From Nonomuraea typhae (GTDB taxonomy: Bacteria > Actinomycetota > Actinomycetes > Streptosporangiales > Streptosporangiaceae), in contig NZ_VRLV01000006.1 of the NCBI RefSeq assembly GCF_009760925.1, forward strand, positions 124,001 to 188,000: 64,000 bases of DNA, written 5' to 3'. Made by a program: the position numbers and the translations under genes. A model generated the notes under the pieces. The model ran no database searches. It was not told the DNA's origin and saw only the letters and a list, made by a program, of their open reading frames with translations. Positions within the stretch are counted from its first letter, which is position 1; every line of letters begins with the position of its first letter. Below, piece after piece: positions 1-7,929 of the stretch.

Positions 1-1632
1 TCGCTCAACGTCGTCACCATGCTCGGGCTGGGGCTGGCGATCGACTACTCGCTCTTCGTGCTCGGCGCCTTCCGCGAGGAGGTACGGCGGGGCGCCACCA
101 ACGAGGAGGCGGTCGTGCGCACGATGGCCACCGCCGGGCGGACCGTGGCGTTCTCCGGGCTCACCGTGGCCACGGCGCTGCTGGGGCTGCTGTTGTTCCC
201 GCAGATGTTCCTGCGCTCGATCGGGCTCGGGGCGGCGGCGGTCGTGCTGGTGGCCATGCTGGCGGCGCTGGTGGTCCTGCCTGCCCTGCTGGGCGTGCTG
301 GGGCGGCGGGTGGACGCCGTCCGGCTCGTCCCCGACCTGGGCGGGGGCGGCGGGTTCTGGCACCGGGTCGCGATCAGCGTCATGCGGCGGCCCGTCCTCT
401 ATCTCCTCGGCGTGACGGCCGTGCTGGTCGCGCTGGCACTGCCGTTCGCCCACGTGCGGTTCGGCAACGTCGACCACCGGGTGCTGCCCGCCGGTACCGA
501 GAGCCGCCTGGTGGCCGAGGCCGTCGACCGGGACTTCGCCCGCAACTCCATGGCCGCCGTCGACGTGCACGTCCTCATCGAGCGTGACCTCGCCGGCGAA
601 CCCGGCCCGCCCGCGGGGCATCGCCCCGTCTCGGCCGTCACGCCGGTCAGCCCGCTCGACGCCCGGCCCTTCGCCGACCGCATCGACGCGCTGCCCGGCG
701 TCACCGGAGTGGAGGTGACCGGGGTCTCCCGGGCCAACGGGGCGATCCGGCTGTCGGTGCGCTACGACGCCGACCCCATGTCCGCTGCCGCCCAGCAGAT
801 CGTGACCCGGATCCGGGCCATGCCCCTCGAACCCAACATGCGCGCGGCCGTGGTCGGCGGGTCCACGGCCGCGCAGATGGACCTCATGGCCAGCCTCGCT
901 GCCGTGCTGCCGTGGATGACGCTCGTGGTGGGCGGGGTGACGTTCGTGCTGCTGTTCGCCGCGTTCGGCTCGCTCGTGCTGCCGGTCAAGGCGCTGCTGA
1001 TGAACGTGCTGTCGATCGGCGCCTCGTTCGGGGTGATCGTCTGGGCGTTCCAGGACGGGCACCTGGCCGGGTTCCTCGGGTTCACGCCGACCGGGACCGT
1101 CGAGGCGACCGTGACCGTGCTCATCCTCGCCGTGGTGTTCGGGCTGTCCATGGACTACGAGCTGTTCCTGCTGTCGCGGGTGCGGGCCGAATGGCTCAGG
1201 ACCGGGGACAACACCGCCGCCGTCGCCGCCGGGCTGGAACGGACCGGAGGCGTCATCACCAGCGCGGCACTGCTGCTGCTCGTGGTCATCGGGGCGTTCT
1301 CCACCGCCGGCATCACGATCGTGAAGCTGCTCGGGGCAGGCATGTTCGCCGCCATCGTGGTCGACGCCACGCTGGTGCGGGCGCTGCTGGTGCCGGCGAC
1401 GATGCGGCTGCTGGGCGGGGCCAACTGGTGGCTGCCCGGGTGGCTGCGGGGAGTCCACCGCCGCCTGCCCGCCCACGCCCCCGTCTCCCGGCCGCCCGCG
1501 CCTCCCCGGCCGCCGGTCAGGAAGCCGGCCAGGGCCCGGAGCACCGGATGGGTGAAGGTCACCGCCAGCCGTACCAGAGTGGTGAAGGCCGCCCCGGACG
1601 GCGGGTGGGCCTGGGCGGAGGAGGACCCGTGA
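1..1632 (+). CDS. MMPL family (RND-type) transporter, C-terminal part
   Basis: The reading frame is open from the first base, so the start lies outside the window; about 543 residues remain. The two hallmark MMPL transmembrane motifs are present: GLGLAIDYSLF at the very beginning (first repeat) and GLSMDYELFLLSR near residue 381 (second repeat). An extracytoplasmic loop lies between two blocks of hydrophobic helices. The tail after the last helix is Pro/Arg-rich and cytoplasmic. MMPL proteins export lipids or other hydrophobic metabolites using the proton gradient. The stop overlaps the GTG of the downstream MFS gene, so the two are translationally coupled. The substrate cannot be read from the sequence; a nearby PKS makes a lipid plausible. 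Confidence 0.93.
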   Translation, partial: SLNVVTMLGLGLAIDYSLFVLGAFREEVRRGATNEEAVVRTMATAGRTVAFSGLTVATALLGLLLFPQMFLRSIGLGAAAVVLVAMLAALVVLPALLGVLGRRVDAVRLVPDLGGGGGFWHRVAISVMRRPVLYLLGVTAVLVALALPFAHVRFGNVDHRVLPAGTESRLVAEAVDRDFARNSMAAVDVHVLIERDLAGEPGPPAGHRPVSAVTPVSPLDARPFADRIDALPGVTGVEVTGVSRANGAIRLSVRYDADPMSAAAQQIVTRIRAMPLEPNMRAAVVGGSTAAQMDLMASLAAVLPWMTLVVGGVTFVLLFAAFGSLVLPVKALLMNVLSIGASFGVIVWAFQDGHLAGFLGFTPTGTVEATVTVLILAVVFGLSMDYELFLLSRVRAEWLRTGDNTAAVAAGLERTGGVITSAALLLLVVIGAFSTAGITIVKLLGAGMFAAIVVDATLVRALLVPATMRLLGGANWWLPGWLRGVHRRLPAHAPVSRPPAPPRPPVRKPARARSTGWVKVTASRTRVVKAAPDGGWAWAEEDP

Positions 1633-2945
1633 GCGCGCGGGGGCTGTTCGCGATCGTCGGGCTGGCCGGGTTCGTGACGACGCTGGACAACACCGTCGTC
1701 ACGGTCGCGCTGCCGACGATCCGGCGTGAGCTCGGGGTACGGCTGGCGGCGCTGGAATGGGTGGCGACGGGGTATGTCATCACGTTCGCCGGGTTGATGC
1801 TGGCCGGTGGGCGGCTGGCCGATGTGTGGGGGCACCGGCGGGTGCTGGCGGGCGGGATGGCGGTGTTCGGCGCGGCCTCGCTGGTGGCGGGGCTGGCGAC
1901 GAGTGTGCAGGTGCTCGTGGCCGCCCGGGTCGTGCAGGGGGCGGGGGCGGCGCTGGTGCTGCCCGCCACGCTGGCGGTGCTGGCCGGGGCGGGAGAGCGG
2001 CGGCCGGCCGGGGTGGCGGTGTGGATGGCCTCCGGGGCCGCGGCGCTGGCGCTCGGGCCGGTGGTGGGCGGGTGGCTGAGCCAGCACGCGCATTGGGGGT
2101 GGGTGTTCCTCCTCAACGTGCCGCTCGCGGCGCTGGTGATCGGGCTGGCCCTGGTGACGCTGCCGCCGGTCGCGCGGGCGCGGGCGCGGCTGGACGTGCC
2201 GGGGATCGTGACGTCCGTGGTCTTCCTGGCCTCGGGGACGTTCGTGCTGATCCACGGGGCCGAGCACGGCTGGGCCCGGCCCGAGGTGCTGCTGGGTGCG
2301 GTCGTGAGCCTGGTGGCGCTGCTCGGCTTCCTGTCGGTGGAACGGCGTGGCGCCGAGCCCATGGCGGACCTGACGTTGTTCCGGGCCCGGAGCTTCACCG
2401 GCGGGGTGCTGGCCCAGGTGACGTGGGGGCTCGGGGCCAACGGGGTGTTCTTCTACACCGCGATCTTCCTTCAGGACGTGCTCGGGTTCACGCCCGCGGC
2501 CTCGGGGGCGGCGTTCGTGCCGCTGGCGGTGCTGGTCGTGGCGGTGACCCCGGCCGTGCCGTACCTGGAGCGCAGGTACGGCGCCGGGCGGACCGTCGCC
2601 GCCGGGCTGGTGCTGGTCGCGGGCGGGATGGTCGTGGCGGCCCTGCTCCGGCCCGGGGACGGCTGGGCCGAGCTCCTGCCGGCCGTCTGCGCGATCGGCG
2701 TGGGGTCGGCGCTGACCACGCCGCTCGGCTCGGCGGTGCTCGGCGCGGTTCCGGAGTCCAGAGCCGGGGTAGCGGGCGGGGTGTTCAGCGTGAGCAGGGA
2801 GGTATCCGGATTGTTTGGCATTGCGGGGATCGGTGGGATCGTGCACGCGGCCGGGACGTTCGCCGCCGGGTACACCGCGGGGCTGCTCGCCGCCGCCGTG
2901 CTCGTCCTGTCCGGGGCGCTGGTCAGCGTGGTGAGCGTGTCATGA
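1629..2945 (+). CDS. MFS drug/metabolite exporter, DHA2 (EmrB/QacA-like)
   Basis: 438 residues starting at a GTG that overlaps the MMPL stop in a GTGA arrangement. The N-terminus reads VTTLDNTVVTVALPTIRREL, the DHA2 motif in helix 1, followed by a conserved loop 2-3 (GGRLADVWGHRR) and motif C in helix 5 (ALGPVVGGWL). It is a little shorter than typical 14-helix DHA2 pumps. It probably exports small hydrophobic compounds with the proton gradient. It sits between an MMPL exporter and a glycosyltransferase, so the three may build and export one glycosylated product; that is inference. Confidence 0.9.
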   Translation: MSARGLFAIVGLAGFVTTLDNTVVTVALPTIRRELGVRLAALEWVATGYVITFAGLMLAGGRLADVWGHRRVLAGGMAVFGAASLVAGLATSVQVLVAARVVQGAGAALVLPATLAVLAGAGERRPAGVAVWMASGAAALALGPVVGGWLSQHAHWGWVFLLNVPLAALVIGLALVTLPPVARARARLDVPGIVTSVVFLASGTFVLIHGAEHGWARPEVLLGAVVSLVALLGFLSVERRGAEPMADLTLFRARSFTGGVLAQVTWGLGANGVFFYTAIFLQDVLGFTPAASGAAFVPLAVLVVAVTPAVPYLERRYGAGRTVAAGLVLVAGGMVVAALLRPGDGWAELLPAVCAIGVGSALTTPLGSAVLGAVPESRAGVAGGVFSVSREVSGLFGIAGIGGIVHAAGTFAAGYTAGLLAAAVLVLSGALVSVVSVS

Positions 2946-4147
2946 AGGTGGCGGTTCTGGCGCTCGGATCCCGCGGGGACACGCAGCCGTGCGTGGCGCT
3001 GGCCCAGGGGCTGGCAGCACGCGGGCACGAGGTGCTGGTCGTCGCCGCCCGCCGCTACGCGCACCTGGTCGGCGCCGGAGTCCTGCACGTGCCGCTCAGC
3101 GTGGACCCGGCGGCCGTGGCCGACAGCCCGGCGGGGCGGGCGTGGCTGGCCAGCGGGCCGCTCGGGTTCGTGCGCGGGTTCCGCGCCGTGGTGGAGCCGC
3201 TGGCCGAGCGGCTCGTGGCCGAGGTGGACGCGGCCTGCGCCAAGGCCGACCTGGTGCTCGCCCCCGCGCTCGGCGCGCTCGGCCGGCACCTGCACGAGCG
3301 GTACGGCATGCCGTACCGGATCCTGCACTTCCAGCCGAGCCACCCCACGGGGGTCTTCCCGAATCCGCTGGTCCCGGCGGCCACCCTCGGGCGTCTCGGG
3401 AACGTGGCCAGCTACGCGGCGGTCGAGCGGCTGAGCTGGCTGGTGCTCGGGCGCATGGTGAACCGGTTGCGGGCCCGGGTGCTCGGACTGGGCAGGATGC
3501 GGGGGAGCCCGTTCGCGGCCGACCGGCGGGCGCGGGTGCCGGTGTTGTGCGGGGTCAGCCCGCACGTCGTGCCCCGGCCGGAGGACTGGCCTGAGCACGT
3601 GCGGCTGACCGGGTACTGGACGCTGCCCGGGCAGGGGCTGGACGAGGAACTGGCGGCGTTCGTGGAGGACGGCCCACCGCCGGTGTACGTCGGGTTCGGC
3701 AGCATGATCGCGGCCGATCCGCTGCTGGTGGCCGAGCGGGTCGAGGAGGCGGTACGGCTGGCCGGGGTACGCGCGGTGGTGCAGGGGCTGCCGGTCAACG
3801 GGTCGGCCCGCGTGTTCCCGGTCTTCGAGAGCGAGCACGCGGCGTTGTTCCCCAGGATGGCGGCGGTGGTGCACCACGGCGGGGCGGGGACGACGGCGGC
3901 GGCGCTTCGGGCTGGGGTGCCCGGCGTGGTGTGCCCGTTCTTCGCCGACCAGCCGTTCTGGGGGCGGAGGGTGGCGGCGCTGGGGGCCGGGCCGCCGCCG
4001 TTGCCGATCAAGCGGCTGACCGCTGGGGAACTGGCGGCGCGGCTGCGAGCCGTACCGATTTATCAGGAAAAATCCCAGTACATCGGCCGGTTACTGCGAG
4101 CCGAAAACGGGGTGAAGAACGCTGTCGATCTCATTGAAGAGAGCTGA
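2942..4147 (+). CDS. GT1-type glycosyltransferase (sterol/macrolide glucosyltransferase-like)
   Basis: 401 residues, starting with ATG overlapping the preceding stop (ATGA). The N-terminus has the GT-B fold opening ALGSRGDTQPCVALAQGLAARG, which recurs in sterol and macrolide UDP-glycosyltransferases. Near residue 310 the donor-binding segment HHGGAGTTAAALRAGVP is followed by FFADQPFWG. It should transfer a sugar from a nucleotide-sugar donor to a lipophilic acceptor; acceptor and sugar are unknown. The last ~30 codons are less GC-rich than the rest and include a TTA leucine codon (4091-4093, codon 384), a candidate for bldA-type control. It is the third gene of the overlapping MMPL-MFS-GT operon. 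Confidence 0.9.
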   Translation: MKVAVLALGSRGDTQPCVALAQGLAARGHEVLVVAARRYAHLVGAGVLHVPLSVDPAAVADSPAGRAWLASGPLGFVRGFRAVVEPLAERLVAEVDAACAKADLVLAPALGALGRHLHERYGMPYRILHFQPSHPTGVFPNPLVPAATLGRLGNVASYAAVERLSWLVLGRMVNRLRARVLGLGRMRGSPFAADRRARVPVLCGVSPHVVPRPEDWPEHVRLTGYWTLPGQGLDEELAAFVEDGPPPVYVGFGSMIAADPLLVAERVEEAVRLAGVRAVVQGLPVNGSARVFPVFESEHAALFPRMAAVVHHGGAGTTAAALRAGVPGVVCPFFADQPFWGRRVAALGAGPPPLPIKRLTAGELAARLRAVPIYQEKSQYIGRLLRAENGVKNAVDLIEES

Positions 4148-4198
4148 TCGTCCCAGTAGTGTGCAACATGCCCCCTTGATCCTCCCAGAGTAGGTGCC

Positions 4199-5485
4199 AT
4201 GCGACTTCGCCCGCTCATCGTCATCGGACTCGCGTTGTCGATGCTGGGTATCGGCATCCCCGCCTGGTCGGCGGACGATCCGAGGACCTGTAACGAGCTG
4301 CTGTCGAGCGACTCTCCCGCCTACGTCATGTGCACATGGCTCGCCACCCCGGAGGAAGCGGCCGACATCGCCGCGTTCTGGCTGGCCAACGACGGCGAGA
4401 ACATGAAGAACGCCGGGCCCAACAGCGCGGTCGAGATCGACTGCAGTGAGGCCGAGAACGCCTGCGACCCGAGCCTCGAGGGCGACGGCCAGATGCACGA
4501 CGTCGGCGACCCCGACGTCGACGGCGCCGAGGACGGCGGCACCCCGGACAACTGCCCCGACGGCACCAAGTGCCACGTCGACCCCGACGAGGTCTCCCAG
4601 GCCGAGGCCGCCGCCGCGGAGAAGACCACGTCCGGCCAGAGCGCCAAGACCGCCCGCGAGGACGGCATGCGGGTGTGGATCGACGCCGAGCTGGCCGACG
4701 ACTGGAAGGCCGGCAAGCTGGCCGAGGCCGCCAAGAAGGTCGCCGCCCTGGCCGCCGCCCCGGGCGTCGTGGGCGTGCGCTTCAGCTCGCAGGTCGGCTA
4801 CAACAACGTGCTGCAGAGCGCCGAGGAGATCGACAAGTTCGTCACCGAGGCATCCCACGCGCTGCGCCAGGCCGTGCCCGGCAGGAAGCTCGCCCTCCAC
4901 ACCGTCGTCCCGGTGCTCGGCTGCGGCGCCAACGAGGAGTGCAAGGCCGCGGTCGGCAAGAAGTACCCGCTGCTCGACCCCGACAAGATCGGCGCCTGGC
5001 TGGAGAAGGGCCTGGTCGACCAGCTCGGCCTGGACAACGGCCACTTGTCCACCGAGTACGCCACCTGGAAGATCGGCGCCGCCGACGCCCAGCGCAACCA
5101 GTGGATCCAGGTCCGCGCCCGCGCCTGGGACGCCTGGGCGCACGTGGCCGCCGAGGACGCCGGCTTCACCGGCCCCGGCTCCTCCCCGCTGACCGCCGAG
5201 CAGGCCACCAAGGCCATCACCGAGCGCATCGCCCAGCCGCTGCAGGCCGACGCCGCCGAGAGCGTCATCCTCTGGACCCGCTGGCAGGACGGCAAGGGCG
5301 CGGTCAACCGCGTGCTCGGCGACAAACTGGCCGACAGCCCCGCCTGGGAGCAGCTCAAGAAGCTCAGTGCCATCAAGGCCCGCCTGGCCACGATCTACGA
5401 CCCGGCCACGCCGGAGGTGGACGCCGCCAGCGACCTGAAGAAGCTGTCCGAGGTCTTCTCGACCGTGTACGTACGCGCTTCCTGA
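4199..5485 (+). CDS. secreted protein of unknown function, 428 aa
   Basis: It begins with a classical signal peptide (MRLRPLIVIGLALSMLGIG, cleavage probably after AWS-A). A Cys-rich, acidic stretch follows (residues ~30-130, Asp/Glu/Gly-rich with about six cysteines, suggesting disulfides outside the cell). From residue ~150 there is an alpha/beta-looking domain with segments GMRVWIDAEL, VVGVRFSSQVGYNN and HTVVPVLGCG. The succession of strands ending in short loops is reminiscent of a TIM-barrel hydrolase, but no catalytic signature is recognised. It stands alone after a 51-base gap and is followed by a strong terminator. Confidence 0.8.
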   Translation: MRLRPLIVIGLALSMLGIGIPAWSADDPRTCNELLSSDSPAYVMCTWLATPEEAADIAAFWLANDGENMKNAGPNSAVEIDCSEAENACDPSLEGDGQMHDVGDPDVDGAEDGGTPDNCPDGTKCHVDPDEVSQAEAAAAEKTTSGQSAKTAREDGMRVWIDAELADDWKAGKLAEAAKKVAALAAAPGVVGVRFSSQVGYNNVLQSAEEIDKFVTEASHALRQAVPGRKLALHTVVPVLGCGANEECKAAVGKKYPLLDPDKIGAWLEKGLVDQLGLDNGHLSTEYATWKIGAADAQRNQWIQVRARAWDAWAHVAAEDAGFTGPGSSPLTAEQATKAITERIAQPLQADAAESVILWTRWQDGKGAVNRVLGDKLADSPAWEQLKKLSAIKARLATIYDPATPEVDAASDLKKLSEVFSTVYVRAS

Positions 5486-5496
5486 TCTTCGTGAAA

Positions 5497-5530
5497 GGCG
5501 CCCGGCCGGCCCGGGCGCCTTTTCTTTTCT
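5497..5530 (+). terminator. intrinsic terminator after the 428-aa secreted protein
   Basis: A 9-bp perfect stem (GGCGCCCGG at 5497-5505 with CCGGGCGCC at 5511-5519) and a 5-base loop, followed directly by TTTTCTTTTCT. It lies 12 bases after the stop codon at 5485. Strong stem plus T-run is the classical factor-independent form. Confidence 0.9.
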
Positions 5531-5641
5531 CGGGTGATAATTCCGGCGCCTGACAAAAAGCGGACACCGGCCTTGCTCGGGTGCCAGTGCTGACAGAAAG
5601 TCAAAATGTCAGAACGGCACGCGAACGAGGAGGTACCCCCA

Positions 5642-6496
5642 ATGCTCCGCCGCTGGTTATCCGTCGCATTCGCCATGTGCGCGACGGCCTTTCTCGTTGT
5701 GCCACCCGCCACCGCCCTGGCCCTGCCCACGCCCAGGGCGTTCGTCTCGAACCTCGATCTCGACTGCTTCAAAACGAACCCATATCAGCCGCCCGCGACC
5801 CAGCTAACCCTCAGGCACCTGAATCCGGTCCTCGGCAACCTGCCCACGGAACAGGTCACCCTCGGCGTCCGCGAGCAATTGTGCGTCCCGGTCGCCAAGA
5901 ACAATGTATTGCCGCCGCCCGAGGTCCTGAATTTCATCCGGTACGTCGACCTGTCCTGTTACCGGATCACCGGCATCACGGTGAACCAGCCGCTGGTCAT
6001 CCACCACCTGAATCCGGTCCTCCAGGACCTGGGCCGCAAGCAGATCACGCTCAACCAGCCCCAGCAGTTGTGCGTGCCCGTGGCCAAGAACGGCGTGATC
6101 CCACCGGCCGAGGTGCTGTCCCTGGTCCGCCACATCGACCTCAAGTGCTACGGCTTCACGCCCAACCCGCCCATGAACCGGGTCCTGAACCTCAGGCAGC
6201 TCAACCCGGTGCTGGGCAACATCCCGCCGGTCAACGTCCAGGTGCTCTACGCACGCCAGCTCTGCGTGCCGGTGTTCAAGGCCGGTGACAACCCGCCGGC
6301 GGCCGTGATCAACATCGTGCGCTGGCTCGACCTGGAGAAGTACGACGTCACCGGCCCCGCGATGTCGCCGATCACGCTGAACCTGCGCCACCTCAACCCG
6401 GTCCTCGGCCACCTGCCCGGCGAGACCGCGACGCTGACCGGCCGCAGCCAGCTCGCGGCGCCGGTGGCGAAGAACGGCAACATCCCGCCCGGGTGA
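5642..6496 (+). CDS. secreted protein of four tandem ~70-residue repeats
   Basis: The ATG at 5642 is preceded by GAGGAGG about 8 bases upstream; an in-frame ATG at 5606 would put hydrophilic residues before the signal peptide. Residues 1-30 form a signal peptide (RRWLSVAFAMCATAFLVVPP). The remaining ~255 residues are four repeats, each with a core LNPVLGNLP or variant, then QLCVPVAKN, then a PP(A/P)EVL segment and a DL-(S/K)-CY segment. The second, third and partly the first repeat hold paired Cys, likely disulfides; the fourth lacks both and ends early at IPPG. No enzyme motif is visible, so a binding or surface role is likely. Codon 6 is a TTA leucine (5657-5659). Confidence 0.82.
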   Translation: MLRRWLSVAFAMCATAFLVVPPATALALPTPRAFVSNLDLDCFKTNPYQPPATQLTLRHLNPVLGNLPTEQVTLGVREQLCVPVAKNNVLPPPEVLNFIRYVDLSCYRITGITVNQPLVIHHLNPVLQDLGRKQITLNQPQQLCVPVAKNGVIPPAEVLSLVRHIDLKCYGFTPNPPMNRVLNLRQLNPVLGNIPPVNVQVLYARQLCVPVFKAGDNPPAAVINIVRWLDLEKYDVTGPAMSPITLNLRHLNPVLGHLPGETATLTGRSQLAAPVAKNGNIPPG

Positions 6497-6566
6497 CGCC
6501 TGGAGGGAGATGACGCCGAGCGGCGACGGCCCGGGCTGACCCGGCGTCCGGCGGGGTCATGGACGG

Positions 6567-7706
6567 TTACTGGTCCAGTTTCCAGTCGTCCGTGGCCCCG
6601 CCCTTCTCCTTTTCCGGCAGTACGGCGGGGCCGCCCCCAGGCAGGCCGAGCGCCGCCAGAATCATCGGGAACGACGCCTTGAACTCCCGCGTCCAGTACG
6701 GCCAGGTGTGCGAGCCGTTGGCGTACAGGTGCAGCGTGTGCCGGATGCCCAGGCCGTTGAGCCGGCCGGACAGCGCCTTGGCGGTGTACGCCGAGATCGG
6801 CTCGCCCAGGTGGGCCGGGTGCCAGGGGGAGCCGGGCGGGTCCAGCGGGCCGAGGAAGCTGGTCGTGCCGCTGGACAGGTACAGGCTGGTGCCCCTGAGG
6901 TTGCCGGCCAGCGCGAGCGGGTCGTTCTTCGCCCAGATCCGCTTGTCCCTGACGGGGTCGCCCCAGAGTGCCTTCGGGTTCTGCTTCTCGCTGGCCTGGG
7001 CGTTCATGATGATCTCGGGGATGCCGGGGAGCTGGGTGGCCATGATGCCGCTGTAGGCGCCGGCGAACCTAAACATGCCCGGATTTATGGCTGCATACTT
7101 CACCGCGCCGTAGGCGCCCATGGACAGACCGGCCACCGCCCTTCTGGTGCCCGCGCGGTAGCCGATCTCCAGCAGGCGGCGTACCTCGTCGGTGTGGAAC
7201 CCGGCCCACTTGGGGGTGCCGCCCCGGCCGCCGTTGTACCAGTCGGAGTAGTTGCCCGCCCGGCCCGCCTCGGGCATGACCACGATCGCCTGGACGTTCT
7301 CGGTGAACGCCGCGATGTCGGTCATCCGGGTCCACGAGGTGTAGTTGTCGGCGCCGCCGTGCAGCAGGTACAGCACGGGCCAGGTCCGGCCGGCCCGCTT
7401 GGACCAGCCTTTGGGGAGCAGGAGGCGGACCGGCGTCATGCGGCCGATCGAGGGCGAGGAGATGAGGATGTCGAGGGTGCGGGGGCCGAGCCGGCGTTCG
7501 CGCACGACCCGGGCGCTGCCGGGCAACGCCTTCTGCCCGGGCGCATAGGCCGTGTTCCCGGGGTCCTTTTTGGTGGCGGAGGGCTCCGCCCGCGGCGGCT
7601 GCCGGCCCTCGGGGACGATCGCCCAGTCCGGGTCGGCCAGCGCGGGGGTGGCGCCGGCGACGAGGACGAGCGTGATGGCCAGGGCCGGCAGACCGCGGGA
7701 GCGCAT
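6567..7706 (-). CDS. secreted alpha/beta-hydrolase esterase (Ag85/esterase-D-like family)
   Basis: 379 residues with a signal peptide (ALAITLVLVAGATPALA). The hydrolase core shows LYLLHGGADNYTSW (oxyanion region), the nucleophile elbow GLSMGAYGAV with the catalytic Ser, and a C-terminal SHTWPYW that supplies the His. This pattern is that of the putative-esterase family, which also contains the mycolyltransferases Ag85A-C and feruloyl esterases. It should cleave or transfer an acyl ester outside the cell. It is divergently transcribed from the PKS gene, 223 bases away, which hints at a linked role in handling a lipid product (inference). Confidence 0.85.
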   Translation of the reverse strand: MRSRGLPALAITLVLVAGATPALADPDWAIVPEGRQPPRAEPSATKKDPGNTAYAPGQKALPGSARVVRERRLGPRTLDILISSPSIGRMTPVRLLLPKGWSKRAGRTWPVLYLLHGGADNYTSWTRMTDIAAFTENVQAIVVMPEAGRAGNYSDWYNGGRGGTPKWAGFHTDEVRRLLEIGYRAGTRRAVAGLSMGAYGAVKYAAINPGMFRFAGAYSGIMATQLPGIPEIIMNAQASEKQNPKALWGDPVRDKRIWAKNDPLALAGNLRGTSLYLSSGTTSFLGPLDPPGSPWHPAHLGEPISAYTAKALSGRLNGLGIRHTLHLYANGSHTWPYWTREFKASFPMILAALGLPGGGPAVLPEKEKGGATDDWKLDQ

Positions 7707-7826
7707 GGTGGAGTCCTCCGCCGTGAGGGTGGAGCGAGGGTAGGCCGCCCGCCCGCCGGGCGGCTATGCGCCCGGGCAACGAAACGGCGGGGGCGGATGC
7801 GCTCCGCCGGACAAAATCCAGAGTTG

Positions 7827-7854
7827 TCACCCGGGTGATAAATCCCTCCGGAGG
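7827..7854. promoter_or_regulatory. two palindromes in the esterase/PKS divergent promoter region
   Basis: A perfect 12-base palindrome TCACCCGGGTGA (7827-7838) is followed by a 10-base one CCTCCGGAGG (7845-7854). They lie about 75-100 bases before the PKS start and 120 bases before the esterase start. They may be operator sites shared by both promoters; the binding protein is unknown, the PucR gene at 14800 being one candidate. Palindromes of this length do occur by chance in GC-rich DNA. Confidence 0.35.
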
Positions 7855-7929
7855 AATGTTCGGTGCGAGCCTGCCCCCGGGCCGCGCTCCTGGGTAGGTT
7901 GGCCGACCACCCGGCTACAGGGAGCACAC

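Noticed and set aside
1155..2846. 563-residue open frame opposite the MFS gene
   Set aside because: His/Arg/Gln-rich composition typical of antisense frames; the plus strand has clear transporters.
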